DNA from: Eubacterium sp.
GTDB lineage: Bacteria > Bacillota > Clostridia > Lachnospirales > Lachnospiraceae
DNA length: 64,000 bases
Reading direction: 5' to 3'
Assembly: GCA_021769425.1 (NCBI GenBank)
Contig: JAETSX010000013.1
Location: 1 to 64,000 of the forward strand
Position 1 is the stretch's first letter. The number at the start of each line of letters is the position of its first letter. Below, one piece after another: positions 5,989 to 14,919 of this stretch. The position numbers and the translations under genes are program-made. A model generated the notes under the pieces. It was not told the DNA's origin. It was given only the letters and a program-made list of their open reading frames with translations, and ran no database searches.

Positions 5989-7848
5989 ATGAGTTTAAAC
6001 AAATCTCAGGCGGAAGCCATCCAACATACCAGCGGGCCTATGCTTGTATTAGCGGGCCCGGGGTCTGGGAAAACCACCGTCATCACAGAACGAACCAAAC
6101 ATTTGATCGCCAGTCAGGGGATCGATCCATCCCATATTCTTGTGATTACATTTACCAAAGCAGCCGCATCAGAGATGAAAGAACGTTTTTATCGTTTGAT
6201 GGGTAAAAAGACTTATCCGGTCACCTTCGGCACATTTCATGCCGTTTTTTTTCATATCCTGAAGCATGCCTATGGATTTCACGGGGGCAATATCATCCGG
6301 GAAGAGCAGAGGTTTCAGTTTATGAAAGAGATTATCCAGAAGATGCGCTTGGAATACGAAGATGAGAATGAATTTGCCGGGGATTTGTTGGGAGAAATCT
6401 CACTGATGAAGAATACAGGGGTGTCTCTGGAGCATTATTATTCCAAAAACTGCGGCAAGGAGATCTTTGAACAAATTTACCAAAGCTATGACAGAAGGAT
6501 GAAACAGAGCCGCCTGATTGATTTTGATGATATGCTGGTATATTGCTATGAATTGTTTGATCAGCGGAAAGACATTCTTTCGGCTTGGCAGAAAAAATAT
6601 CAGTATATTCTGATTGACGAATTTCAGGACATCAACCGTCTGCAGTTCGATATTGTAAAAATGATGGCTCGGCCGGAAAATAATCTGTTTGTGGTGGGAG
6701 ATGATGATCAGTCCATTTACCGGTTCCGCGGCGCAAAACCGGAACTGATGCTGGGATTTGAAAAAACATATCCGGAAGCTGCGCGGGCGCTGTTGGATGT
6801 CAATTACCGTTCCTGTCCCTCTGTGGTGGAATCCTCCCTGCGTCTGATTTCCCACAATACAGAGCGGTTTGAAAAAAAGATACGTCCCCAAATATGCCGG
6901 GAATCGAAACAGGGGGTGGAATATTTTCTCTGGGAGAACCAGCAGGAGGAGGGAAAAGCGATTATTGAGCAGATATTAAAAGACTGCAGGGCAGGGGGCA
7001 GCTATAATGACTGTGCGGTGCTGTTTCGCACCAATACCCAGCCAAGACTGTTTATGTCTCAGCTTATGGCATATAACATTCCGTTCCGCACCAAAGACAA
7101 TATTCCCAATCTCTATGAGCACTGGATTGCCAGGGATATTTTAACCTACATACGGCTGGCCAAAGGAAGCCGGTCCAGAAAAGATTTTCTGCAGATTATG
7201 AACCGGCCCAACCGCTATATTACCAGAGAGAGCCTGGAACATGATACCGTTGCTTTCGATGTATGGGCAGAGTTTTTCTATGACAAAAAGCAGCATTGGG
7301 TGGCAGAGCGGATTGAACAGTTAGAAGGCGATTTGCGGGTATTGAGCAGAACAGGACCCTTTGCAGCTATCAATTATATTCGTATGGGAATCGGATACGA
7401 GGAATATCTGAGAAATTATGCCGAATATCGGAGAATCAGCCAGGACAATTTGCTGGAGGTATTGGAAGAACTGCAGGACGGAGCCAGACAGTTCCGTACC
7501 TATGATGAATGGTTCGCACATATGGAAGAATATACGAAAGAATTAAAAAGGCAGAAAAAGCAGCAGGAAATGCTTGCAGAATGCGTCTCCCTTGCCACCC
7601 TCCACAGCGCGAAAGGACTGGAGTATAAAAACGTGCACATCCTGGATGTGAATGAAGAACTGATGCCCTACAAAAAAGCTGTTCTGGATGCAGATTTGCA
7701 GGAAGAGCGCAGAATGTTTTATGTAGGCATTACCAGGGCCAAAGAAAATCTGTTTATTCACAGCGTAAAGAAATACAACGGAAGAGAAGTGGATGTCTCC
7801 CGATTTGTGGGAGAAATGCAATTGCACGCTGCTTCAGAGCGCGTTTGA
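5989..7848 (+). CDS. UvrD/Rep-family ATP-dependent DNA helicase
   Basis: This is a superfamily 1A 3'-5' helicase of 619 residues. Motif I is GPGSGKTT (23-30), motif II is DEFQD (210-214), motif III is DDDQSIYRFRGA, motif V region is TLHSAKGLEYKNV and motif VI is VGITRAKENL. It is about 100 residues shorter than PcrA and lacks the long C-terminal tail, so it is a shorter UvrD-like paralogue rather than PcrA itself. A role in repair or clearing of DNA is likely, but its substrate is unknown. It follows gltX closely. A large palindrome lies after the stop codon. Confidence 0.88.
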   Translation: MSLNKSQAEAIQHTSGPMLVLAGPGSGKTTVITERTKHLIASQGIDPSHILVITFTKAAASEMKERFYRLMGKKTYPVTFGTFHAVFFHILKHAYGFHGGNIIREEQRFQFMKEIIQKMRLEYEDENEFAGDLLGEISLMKNTGVSLEHYYSKNCGKEIFEQIYQSYDRRMKQSRLIDFDDMLVYCYELFDQRKDILSAWQKKYQYILIDEFQDINRLQFDIVKMMARPENNLFVVGDDDQSIYRFRGAKPELMLGFEKTYPEAARALLDVNYRSCPSVVESSLRLISHNTERFEKKIRPQICRESKQGVEYFLWENQQEEGKAIIEQILKDCRAGGSYNDCAVLFRTNTQPRLFMSQLMAYNIPFRTKDNIPNLYEHWIARDILTYIRLAKGSRSRKDFLQIMNRPNRYITRESLEHDTVAFDVWAEFFYDKKQHWVAERIEQLEGDLRVLSRTGPFAAINYIRMGIGYEEYLRNYAEYRRISQDNLLEVLEELQDGARQFRTYDEWFAHMEEYTKELKRQKKQQEMLAECVSLATLHSAKGLEYKNVHILDVNEELMPYKKAVLDADLQEERRMFYVGITRAKENLFIHSVKKYNGREVDVSRFVGEMQLHAASERV

Positions 7849-7917
7849 AAAATCATTCTGCTAATATATTTAACCGCCGGAGTAATAGCTTGGCGAGGTG
7901 GTTCATTTCAGGATACG

Positions 7918-7981
7918 GGCAATAGAGAACGGTCTTTTCTCTAAGCAAATAGTGTGTGAGAAAAGACCGTTCTCTATTGCC
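7918..7981. repeat. Perfect 24-base inverted repeat between convergent genes
   Basis: The arms at 7918-7941 (starting GGCAATAGAGAACGG) and 7958-7981 are exact complements around a 16-base spacer. It lies between the ends of the helicase gene and the minus-strand DUF1292 gene. There is no T tract on either side, so a classic terminator is doubtful, though such a long stem could stall polymerase or protect mRNA ends. Its sequence is not related to the repeats at 4155 and 23448. Confidence 0.75.
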
Positions 7982-8017
7982 GTCTCCAAATACAAGATAT
8001 TACGGCAGTAATTTTGA

Positions 8018-8368
8018 TTACTCATCATCTTCCAACAAGGCGTCCCATTCTGCCTCATCCAGAAGTTCGTCAAAGCAGTCAGAAACCGCCTCGAATTCTT
8101 CTTCATCTTCAATATTTTCCAGAGAAGGATTGCCGTCGCCATCTTCGTAATAACGATAGATAAAAACTTCTCCCTCTTCGTTGTCATTGCCCTTTTCATC
8201 CAGCGGAAGCAGTACAATGTAATCCTGATCCTCCATTTCAAAAATTGTAAGAATCCGGCACTCTACTTCAGAATCATCATCCATGGATAATGTGACACGG
8301 ATTTCATCACCGTCATCATCTGCTTCTAAGACTTTCTGTTCCGGCCGGGTATTTGGATTGTTGCTCAT
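8018..8368 (-). CDS. DUF1292 family protein
   Basis: This is a very acidic 116-residue cytoplasmic protein. The DUF1292 core (about 20-90) includes VECRILTIFEMEDQDYIVL and EGEVFIYRYYEDGDG. Members are common in Firmicutes and have no established function. The tail is rich in Asp and Glu. AAAGGAG lies nine bases before the ATG. It is 16 bases downstream of the HD-GYP gene on the same strand, which suggests one transcript. Confidence 0.88.
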   Translation of the reverse strand: MSNNPNTRPEQKVLEADDDGDEIRVTLSMDDDSEVECRILTIFEMEDQDYIVLLPLDEKGNDNEEGEVFIYRYYEDGDGNPSLENIEDEEEFEAVSDCFDELLDEAEWDALLEDDE

Positions 8369-8384
8369 GCAGGTGTCTCCTTTC

Positions 8385-9491
8385 CTATATAATAGCCTGA
8401 ATATAAAGTTCAGGATGTTTGGATAAATCCAGATAGGTAACAGCGGCAGTGCTGACTATGGGACGGGCAAGAAACTGCCGATTAATCATAATAATTTTTC
8501 CTGAGGAACCGTCGTTTAGCAGAACCGAATTGCCGATGTACGTATCAATAATATGGTGAAGGAAAGGCAGCAGATATTTGGTTTCGTACCGATCAAATCC
8601 TTTCCGTTCAAAAGTGGAAATTACTTCAAAAGGACAGATGCCCTTCCGGTAGCAGCGATTGCTGGTCATAGCGTCATATACATCGGCGATGGCAACAATT
8701 TTAGCAAAATCTGAGATTTCATTGCCTTTCAGCCCGGATGGGTAGCCAGAACCGTCGCATCGTTCATGATGCATCAAAACTGCAGAGCATACCCGTTCAT
8801 CAACATCGCTCTGGTTTTCTCTGAGAACCTTCAGTCCCAGATTCGGATGTTCCTGGATTTGCCGAAGTTCCTCGTCTGTCAAAGGTCCGGGTTTCGTGAG
8901 AATTTTTGGATCAACCAGGCATTTTCCAAGGTCATGAAGCAGTCCTGCCAGTGTCAGCGCCTCTAAGTCTTCTCCTGAAATATCCAGCCATTCTCCCATC
9001 ATCCGGGAGATAATGGCCACATTGATGCTGTGGGCATAAGTAGTGTCGTCAATCTGACGCATGTTATGCAGCATATCAAATACGGAAAGAGATGTAAGAT
9101 GGTTGGAATACAGGCTGCTGACCTGATCCAAAAGCGCATTGGGCTCTAATGGTTCTTTCTTATCAATTAACTTCTTATAATAATCCTTCAGCATGTTTGT
9201 TTTCTTATTAAAGTCCACTTTAAATTCGTGGAATTTTCGGCTTTTCTTCACTTTCTGGGCATAAGTCTCCTGAGTTGTTTCCGAAACAGGAGACGCAGAG
9301 TCCAAAGAAGCATCGTTGATATCCTTTTCAGGAATAACTGAAATGGACTCAACGCCATAGTATTCCAGGTAAGTGATTTGCTGGGAAGTCAGTATGGTAT
9401 TTGCAGGGAAGAGAAGCTGCCCTGTCTTACTGTACACGGGTTCGGCAGTCACCATTCCTGCGGACAAATCTTTAGTAGCTGTTTTTATCAT
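8385..9491 (-). CDS. HD-GYP domain protein, probable cyclic di-GMP phosphodiesterase
   Basis: A 368-residue protein whose HD-GYP domain (about residues 140-310) has the metal-binding HDLGK, the HHERCDGSGYP motif and the GYP triplet, all expected for hydrolysis of cyclic di-GMP. The N-terminal part (about 1-110) has a small beta-rich region starting KTATKDLSAGMVTAEPVYS, as in other stand-alone HD-GYP proteins, and no membrane segment is seen. I chose the ATG at 9491, after AAGGGGG. An upstream start at 9548 lacks such a site. It probably lowers cyclic di-GMP, which would favour swimming via the PilZ protein at 55123. Confidence 0.88.
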   Translation of the reverse strand: MIKTATKDLSAGMVTAEPVYSKTGQLLFPANTILTSQQITYLEYYGVESISVIPEKDINDASLDSASPVSETTQETYAQKVKKSRKFHEFKVDFNKKTNMLKDYYKKLIDKKEPLEPNALLDQVSSLYSNHLTSLSVFDMLHNMRQIDDTTYAHSINVAIISRMMGEWLDISGEDLEALTLAGLLHDLGKCLVDPKILTKPGPLTDEELRQIQEHPNLGLKVLRENQSDVDERVCSAVLMHHERCDGSGYPSGLKGNEISDFAKIVAIADVYDAMTSNRCYRKGICPFEVISTFERKGFDRYETKYLLPFLHHIIDTYIGNSVLLNDGSSGKIIMINRQFLARPIVSTAAVTYLDLSKHPELYIQAII

Positions 9492-9634
9492 TATGGTTTC
9501 CCCCTTTGTTGTGACAGCAGCAGATTCCCATTTGAAAAGCTCTGTCATATGAATTCAAAAAATTTCATTAAAAATAGCATATCATATGCAGGGAAAAATT
9601 TCTACAGTCATATGAAAAAATTCATAATTTTTGA

Positions 9635-9662
9635 TTGACAAAGGCCTATTTTGTGATATACT
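9635..9662 (+). promoter_or_regulatory. Promoter of the fatty acid synthesis operon
   Basis: TTGACA at 9635-9640 and TATACT at 9657-9662 are 16 bases apart, with an extended -10 (TGA directly before it). It reads into acpP. The FabT-like palindrome starts at the last base of the -10 box. Confidence 0.8.
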
Positions 9663-9674
9663 TTGAATATCAAA
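9662..9674. promoter_or_regulatory. FabT-like operator
   Basis: TTTGA-ATA-TCAAA is a perfect palindrome that fits the core of the FabT (MarR family) operator known from streptococcal and lactococcal fab genes. It covers the likely start of transcription of the acpP operon, where a bound repressor would block initiation. The regulator gene itself is not in the window, so the identity of the protein is inference. Confidence 0.6.
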
Positions 9675-9704
9675 ATATTTGAAAATAAAAAGGAGATTAT
9701 AGAA

Positions 9705-9935
9705 ATGTTTGAAAGAATGAAAGAAATTATTGCAGAGCAGCTGAGCGCAGAGGCAGATGGAATTACCCTGGAAACTTCCTTTAAGGATGACCTGGGCGCA
9801 GATTCCCTGGATTTATTTGAACTGGTAATGGCATTAGAGGATGAATACTCCGTGGAAATCCCTTCAGAAGATTTAGAGAAGCTGGCAACCGTGGGAGATG
9901 TGGTAGAATATTTGAAAGAAAAAGGTGTGGAATAA
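9705..9935 (+). CDS. acpP: Acyl carrier protein
   Basis: A 76-residue acidic four-helix protein that carries growing acyl chains as thioesters on 4'-phosphopantetheine. The attachment Ser34 is in GADSLDL. The ATG lies nine bases after AGGAG. An upstream in-frame extension to 9663 crosses the promoter and operator, so it is not used. It is the first gene of the fab operon, three bases before fabK. Confidence 0.97.
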   Translation: MFERMKEIIAEQLSAEADGITLETSFKDDLGADSLDLFELVMALEDEYSVEIPSEDLEKLATVGDVVEYLKEKGVE

Positions 9936-9938
9936 GAG

Positions 9939-10874
9939 ATGTGGCAGTTTAAAACAAGAATTACAGATCTGTTGCAGATAGAAGTTCCTGTCATTCAGGG
10001 AGGAATGGCATGGGTGGCGGAGCATCATCTGGCAGCGGCGGTATCTGCCGCCGGCGGCCTTGGAATTATCGGCGCCGCCAATGCTCCGGCAGACTGGGTA
10101 AGGGATGAAATCCGTAAGGCAAGAGAATTGACAGATAAACCAATCGGCGTAAATGTAATGCTTTTAAGCCCTTATGCAGATGAAGTGGCACAGGCGCTTG
10201 TGGAAGAAAAAGTGCCTGTCATTACCACTGGAGCAGGGAATCCGGGAAAATATATGGAAATTTGGAAAGCAGCCGGAGCGAAAGTAATACCGGTGGTGGC
10301 AAGCGTGGCGCTGGCAAGGATGATGGAGCGCGGCGGTGCAGACGCAGTGATTGCAGAAGGCACAGAATCCGGCGGACACATCGGCGCAGCCACTACCATG
10401 ACACTGGTGCCCCAGGTTGCGGATGCAGTAACAGTGCCGGTGATAGCCGCAGGAGGAATCGGAGACGGGAGAGGAATGGCGGCTGCTTTTATGCTTGGTG
10501 CAGAGGCAGTGCAGCTTGGAACCCGGTTTGTGGTAGCCAAAGAATCCATCTGCCATCCAAATTACAAAGAGCGGATTATCAAGGCGAAGGATATTGATTC
10601 TGCGGTAACGGGAAGAAGCCACGGCCATCCCATCCGCCAGCTTCGCAACCAGATGACTAAAGAATACATACAGAAAGAACAGGAAGGCGTCCCCTTTGAA
10701 GAATTGGAGCTTTTAACTGTAGGCTCCCTGCGTAATGCAGTGATAGAGGGGGATGTGAAACACGGAACCGTAATGGCAGGACAGATTGCAGGAATGATCA
10801 AAAAAGAGCAGACCTGCCAGGAAATCATAGAAGAAATTGTGAAGGAAGCACAGAGTTTGATGCAAGGAGTATGA
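9939..10874 (+). CDS. fabK: Enoyl-ACP reductase II (FMN-dependent)
   Basis: This 311-residue FMN enzyme of the nitronate monooxygenase fold would reduce enoyl-ACP in the last step of each elongation cycle. The start IPVIQGGMAW-like segment (VPVIQGGMAWVA), EGTESGGHIGA and PVIAAGGIGDGRG are typical FMN and phosphate-binding regions of FabK. No FabI-type SDR reductase is in the operon, so FabK is probably the enoyl reductase. It starts three bases after acpP and ends one base before the fabD ATG. Its ribosome binding site is weak, which suggests translational coupling. Confidence 0.94.
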   Translation: MWQFKTRITDLLQIEVPVIQGGMAWVAEHHLAAAVSAAGGLGIIGAANAPADWVRDEIRKARELTDKPIGVNVMLLSPYADEVAQALVEEKVPVITTGAGNPGKYMEIWKAAGAKVIPVVASVALARMMERGGADAVIAEGTESGGHIGAATTMTLVPQVADAVTVPVIAAGGIGDGRGMAAAFMLGAEAVQLGTRFVVAKESICHPNYKERIIKAKDIDSAVTGRSHGHPIRQLRNQMTKEYIQKEQEGVPFEELELLTVGSLRNAVIEGDVKHGTVMAGQIAGMIKKEQTCQEIIEEIVKEAQSLMQGV

Positions 10875-10875
10875 G

Positions 10876-11808
10876 ATGAGAAAAATTGCGTTTATTTTTC
10901 CGGGCCAGGGTGCGCAGTACACCGGCATGGGAAGGGATTTTTACGAGAATTTTGACAGGGCAAAAGAGGTGTTTGCCATTGCAGGAAAAGTATCAGGAAG
11001 ATCCATGGAAGAACTGATTTTCCGGGAAAATGAAGATCTTCATATTACAAAATATACGCAGATTGCAATGCTGACAGTGGAGCTTGCAATTTTAAGGGTA
11101 TTGGAAGAAAAAGGCATATCCTCTTTTGTAAATGCAGGTTTAAGTTTAGGAGAATATGCGGCATTGACAGCTTCCGGCGGTTTGAGCCTCCGTGATGCAT
11201 TGGAACTTGTAGTGAAACGCGGAATCTTTATGCAGGAAGCAGTGCCCACAGGCGGCGCAATGACGGCAGTGATGGGCCTTGACGCAGGCGCAGTGGAACA
11301 GATCTGCGAAGAAACAAAAGGAATTGTATCTGTGGCAAATTACAACTGTCCGGGGCAGATTGTCATCAGCGGAGAAGAAGAAGCGGTAAATCAGGCGGCG
11401 GCAAAGATGAAGGAAGCCGGCGCAAAACGGTGTATGCCGTTAAAGGTCAGCGGCCCTTTCCACACCAGTATGCTTGAAAAAGCCGGAAAGAAACTGGCAG
11501 AAGAACTGGAGCATGTGGCAGTGGGAGAACTTACCACGCCCTATATTTCTAATGTAACGGCGGAATATGTGTTGGATCGGGAAGAGGTGAAAGGACTGCT
11601 GGAGCGGCAGATTTCTTCTCCCGTACGCTGGCAGCAGAGCGTGGAACTGATGGCAGCAGAAGGGGTAAATACCTTTATTGAGATCGGGCCTAAGAAGACA
11701 CTGTCCGGTTTTCTGAAAAAAATTGTGCCGCAGCTTGACAGCTACCATGTGGAAACCGTGGAAGATATGGAGAAGCTTCTGGAAGTACTGAAGGCAGATG
11801 TGAAATAG
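10876..11808 (+). CDS. fabD: Malonyl-CoA:ACP transacylase
   Basis: The enzyme moves malonyl from CoA to ACP to supply elongation. At 310 residues it has the usual length. It shows FPGQGAQ near the N-terminus, the nucleophile Ser90 in GLSLGEY and the catalytic His196 in GPFHTSM. It lies between fabK and fabG in the operon with one base before its ATG. Confidence 0.96.
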   Translation: MRKIAFIFPGQGAQYTGMGRDFYENFDRAKEVFAIAGKVSGRSMEELIFRENEDLHITKYTQIAMLTVELAILRVLEEKGISSFVNAGLSLGEYAALTASGGLSLRDALELVVKRGIFMQEAVPTGGAMTAVMGLDAGAVEQICEETKGIVSVANYNCPGQIVISGEEEAVNQAAAKMKEAGAKRCMPLKVSGPFHTSMLEKAGKKLAEELEHVAVGELTTPYISNVTAEYVLDREEVKGLLERQISSPVRWQQSVELMAAEGVNTFIEIGPKKTLSGFLKKIVPQLDSYHVETVEDMEKLLEVLKADVK

Positions 11809-11824
11809 GAAGGCTGGAATTAAT

Positions 11825-12568
11825 ATGAGATTAGAAGGAAAAACAGCTCTGGTTACCGGAGCTTCCCGGGGAATCGGCAGGGCCATTGCCTTGAAGCTGG
11901 CCAAAGAGGGAGCTATGGTAATTGTAAATTATAACGGTTCCAAAGAGGCGGCAGAACAGACAGTGACCGAAATTCTGGAAAAGGGCGGCAAGGCCGAAAG
12001 CTTTGGGTGCAGCGTGTCAGATCCCCAGGCAGTGGAAGCTATGATGAAGCAGATTATCACAGAGCAGAAACATCTGGACATTCTGGTGAATAATGCAGGA
12101 ATCACCAGAGATAACCTGATCCTTAAAATGAAAGAAGAAGAATTTGAGGCAGTGTTGGATACGAATTTAAAGGGAGTGTTCCATACCTGCAAGCATGCGG
12201 CAAGGCAGATGTTAAAGCAGAAATCTGGATGTATTGTAAATATTTCTTCCATTTCCGGCATTTTGGGCAATCCGGGCCAGACTAATTATGCCGCTTCCAA
12301 GGCAGGCGTCATCGGATTCACCAAGTCATTGGCCAGAGAGCTTGCTTCCAGGGAAATTCGTGTCAATGCAGTGGCTCCCGGGTTTATTGAAACAGAAATG
12401 ACGGAGAAACTGTCGGAATCTGCTGTCGAGGCCGGAAAAGCCCAAATTCCCTTCGGACGCTTCGGCAGAGCCGAAGAGGTGGCGAATGCAGTCTGCTTTT
12501 TGGTTTCTGAGGAAGCTTCTTATATTACCGGTCAGGTATTGCAGGTAGACGGCGGCATGGGCATGTAA
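11825..12568 (+). CDS. fabG: 3-oxoacyl-ACP reductase
   Basis: An NADPH-dependent short-chain dehydrogenase of 247 residues that reduces 3-oxoacyl-ACP. It has the cofactor motif TGASRGIG (11-18), NNAG (89-92) and the catalytic Ser142, Tyr155 and Lys159 (YAASK). It sits 16 bases after fabD and 13 before fabF. The ATG follows AGGAAGG. Intact by all motifs. Confidence 0.96.
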   Translation: MRLEGKTALVTGASRGIGRAIALKLAKEGAMVIVNYNGSKEAAEQTVTEILEKGGKAESFGCSVSDPQAVEAMMKQIITEQKHLDILVNNAGITRDNLILKMKEEEFEAVLDTNLKGVFHTCKHAARQMLKQKSGCIVNISSISGILGNPGQTNYAASKAGVIGFTKSLARELASREIRVNAVAPGFIETEMTEKLSESAVEAGKAQIPFGRFGRAEEVANAVCFLVSEEASYITGQVLQVDGGMGM

Positions 12569-12581
12569 GGAAGGAGTCAGA

Positions 12582-13823
12582 ATGAAGAGAGTTGTAATTA
12601 CCGGCATGGGCGCCATTACGCCTATCGGATTAAATACAGAAGAATTTTGGGAAGGTCTGAGAGAAGGAAAAACAGGATTCAGTGGGATCACTCAGTTTGA
12701 CACAGCAGATTTCAAAGTAAAAGTGGCGGCAAGCGTCAAAGGCTTTGAAGGAAAGAATTATATGGATGTGAAATCTGCCAAACGTATGGAATTGTTCTGT
12801 CAGTATGCAGTTGCGGCAGCGAAGGAAGCGTTGGAACAGTCCGGCATTCAGATGGAGCAGGAAGATCCTTACCGGGTAGGCTGTGCCATCGGCTGCGGCG
12901 TGGGAAGTTTGCAGGCCCTGGAGCGGGAACATAAGAAAATGCTGGAACGTGGGCCGGGCAGAATCAATCCTCTGTTGGTTCCGTTGATGATTACCAATAT
13001 GGCGGCAGGCAATGTTTCCATCCAGTTTGGATTAAAAGGAAAAAGCCTGAATGTGGTAACTGCCTGCGCCACCGGCGCCCACTCCATCGGGGAGGCATTC
13101 CGCACTATACAGGCAGGAGATGCGGAAGTGATGGTGGCAGGAGGGACGGAGAGCGCCATTACCCCCATTGGAATCGGCGGATTTACGGCGTTGACTGCCT
13201 TATCTTCCAGCAATGATGTGAATCGGTGCTCCATTCCCTTTGATAAGGATCGCAGCGGATTTGTAATGGGAGAAGGCGCCGGCGTTGTAGTTTTAGAAGA
13301 ATTGGAACATGCCAGAAAGCGCGGCGCTCATATCCTGGCGGAACTTGCAGGATACGGAGCTACCAGCGACGCTTATCACATTACTTCTCCGGCGGAAGAC
13401 GGCATGGGAGCTGCCATGGCAATGAAATATGCCATTAGGGATGCAGGCGTATCGCCGGAAGAAATAGAATATATCAATGCCCACGGCACCAGCACCCATC
13501 ACAACGATCTGTTTGAGACAAGAGCCATCAAACAGGCCTTTGGCGAACATGCATATCAGATGAAAATTAATTCTACCAAATCCATGATCGGCCACTTGCT
13601 GGGAGCAGCCGGAGCAGTGGAAGTGATTGCGTGTATTCTGCAGATGCAGAATGATTATATCCACGCGACTGTGGGATTGCAGGAATCAGAGGAAGAATTA
13701 GATCTGGATTATATGAAAGGCAATGGAATAGAAAGGAAATTTAATTATGCCTTAACAAATTCACTGGGCTTTGGAGGACATAATGCCAGCCTTCTGGTGA
13801 AAAAGTTTGAAGAACAGGAGTAA
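12582..13823 (+). CDS. fabF: 3-oxoacyl-ACP synthase II
   Basis: The condensing enzyme adds two carbons from malonyl-ACP to acyl-ACP. At 413 residues it is full length, with the thiolase-fold triad Cys162 (TACATGAHS), His301 (AHGTSTHHND) and His338 (KSMIGHLLGA). GGAAGGAG precedes the ATG. Since no fabH is in this operon, initiation must be done by a FabH elsewhere or by another route. accB follows four bases after the stop. Confidence 0.96.
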   Translation: MKRVVITGMGAITPIGLNTEEFWEGLREGKTGFSGITQFDTADFKVKVAASVKGFEGKNYMDVKSAKRMELFCQYAVAAAKEALEQSGIQMEQEDPYRVGCAIGCGVGSLQALEREHKKMLERGPGRINPLLVPLMITNMAAGNVSIQFGLKGKSLNVVTACATGAHSIGEAFRTIQAGDAEVMVAGGTESAITPIGIGGFTALTALSSSNDVNRCSIPFDKDRSGFVMGEGAGVVVLEELEHARKRGAHILAELAGYGATSDAYHITSPAEDGMGAAMAMKYAIRDAGVSPEEIEYINAHGTSTHHNDLFETRAIKQAFGEHAYQMKINSTKSMIGHLLGAAGAVEVIACILQMQNDYIHATVGLQESEEELDLDYMKGNGIERKFNYALTNSLGFGGHNASLLVKKFEEQE

Positions 13824-13827
13824 AAAT

Positions 13828-14286
13828 ATGGAATTTGATAATCTTGTGAAATTGATTCAGGCAGTTTCCGAATCAGAGCTGACCCGGTTCTCCTATGAAG
13901 AAAACGGAGTGTCCATTTCCATGAAAAAGGATAAGAAACAGAAGCTGGTCACCATCAACAATGTGGCAGAAACTGCAGGAAGCGGGCTTCCGGTTCTTAC
14001 AGCAGTGGAAACGCCGGCAGCGGGAAACGCCGGAGGAGGCGGGCAGGCAGAAGGAAATGTTGTAAAATCTCCATTGGTGGGAACCTTCTACAGCGCGCCG
14101 GATCCGGAAGCCGAGCCCTTTGTGAAAGTTGGAGATCCCGTTTCCAAAGGCCAGGTTCTTGGAATTGTGGAAGCCATGAAACTGATGAACGAAATTGAAA
14201 GTGATTACGACGGTATTGTCAGGCAGATTCTGGTATCCAATGAAGATGTCATTGAATATGGTCAGCCGCTGTTTGTCATCGGGTAA
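13828..14286 (+). CDS. accB: Biotin carboxyl carrier protein of acetyl-CoA carboxylase
   Basis: A 152-residue carrier whose biotin is carboxylated by AccC and passed to acetyl-CoA by the carboxyltransferase. The biotinyl domain is C-terminal, with Lys118 in EAMKLMNE. Residues about 42-78 form a Gly/Ala-rich flexible linker. I chose ATG 13828, after ACAGGAG. A longer frame would start inside fabF. A 111-base A/T-rich gap separates it from fabZ. Confidence 0.95.
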   Translation: MEFDNLVKLIQAVSESELTRFSYEENGVSISMKKDKKQKLVTINNVAETAGSGLPVLTAVETPAAGNAGGGGQAEGNVVKSPLVGTFYSAPDPEAEPFVKVGDPVSKGQVLGIVEAMKLMNEIESDYDGIVRQILVSNEDVIEYGQPLFVIG

Positions 14287-14397
14287 ACCATAAGTTCAGA
14301 ACAGCCAGATAATAACCAGATTAGCGATTGTATTTAAATTAGATTAAATTAAATTATATTATATTATATTTAGATTATATTAACAGGAGGAACTGTT

Positions 14398-14826
14398 ATG
14401 TCAATAATGGGAACAAAGGAGATTATGGAAATTATTCCTCATCGCCAACCCTTTTTACTGATTGACACGATAGAAGAGCTGGAACCGGGAAAACGGGCGG
14501 TAGGGAAAAAATGCGTCACTTATAATGAGCCGTTTTTTGCAGGCCATTTTCCAAAAGAGCCGGTAATGCCGGGGGTGATGATTGTAGAGGCGCTGGCTCA
14601 GACCGGAGCGGTTGCCATTTTAAGCCAGCCGGAGTTCAAAGGGAAAACAGCTTATTTTGGAGCTATCAACAATGCCAGGTTCAAACAGAAAGTGGTTCCG
14701 GGAGACGTGCTGACGCTGGAACTGGAAATTGTAAAACAAAAGGGGCCGGTAGGCGTAGGAAGCGCCAAAGCGACGGTAAACGGGAAAATTGCCGTAGCAG
14801 CAGAGCTTACCTTTGCTGTGAATTAG
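14398..14826 (+). CDS. fabZ: 3-hydroxyacyl-ACP dehydratase
   Basis: A 142-residue hot-dog fold enzyme that dehydrates 3-hydroxyacyl-ACP to the trans-2-enoyl form. The catalytic His50 is in [11 protein letters not shown] and Glu64 is in [14 protein letters not shown] lies seven bases before the ATG. The upstream gap (14287-14397) is made of near-repeats of AAATTATATT and contains no clear promoter. Length and motifs fit FabZ. A FabA-like isomerase role is not indicated. Confidence 0.95.
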   Translation: MSIMGTKEIMEIIPHRQPFLLIDTIEELEPGKRAVGKKCVTYNEPFFAGHFPKEPVMPGVMIVEALAQTGAVAILSQPEFKGKTAYFGAINNARFKQKVVPGDVLTLELEIVKQKGPVGVGSAKATVNGKIAVAAELTFAVN

Positions 14827-14919
14827 CCTGCTGCTGGGAGTAACCTGAACTTTCATTGGTTTTGGAAACTGCCTGTGAAAGCCATAGCATAAAATTAAAA
14901 AGTTAAAGGAGCATTTTAT

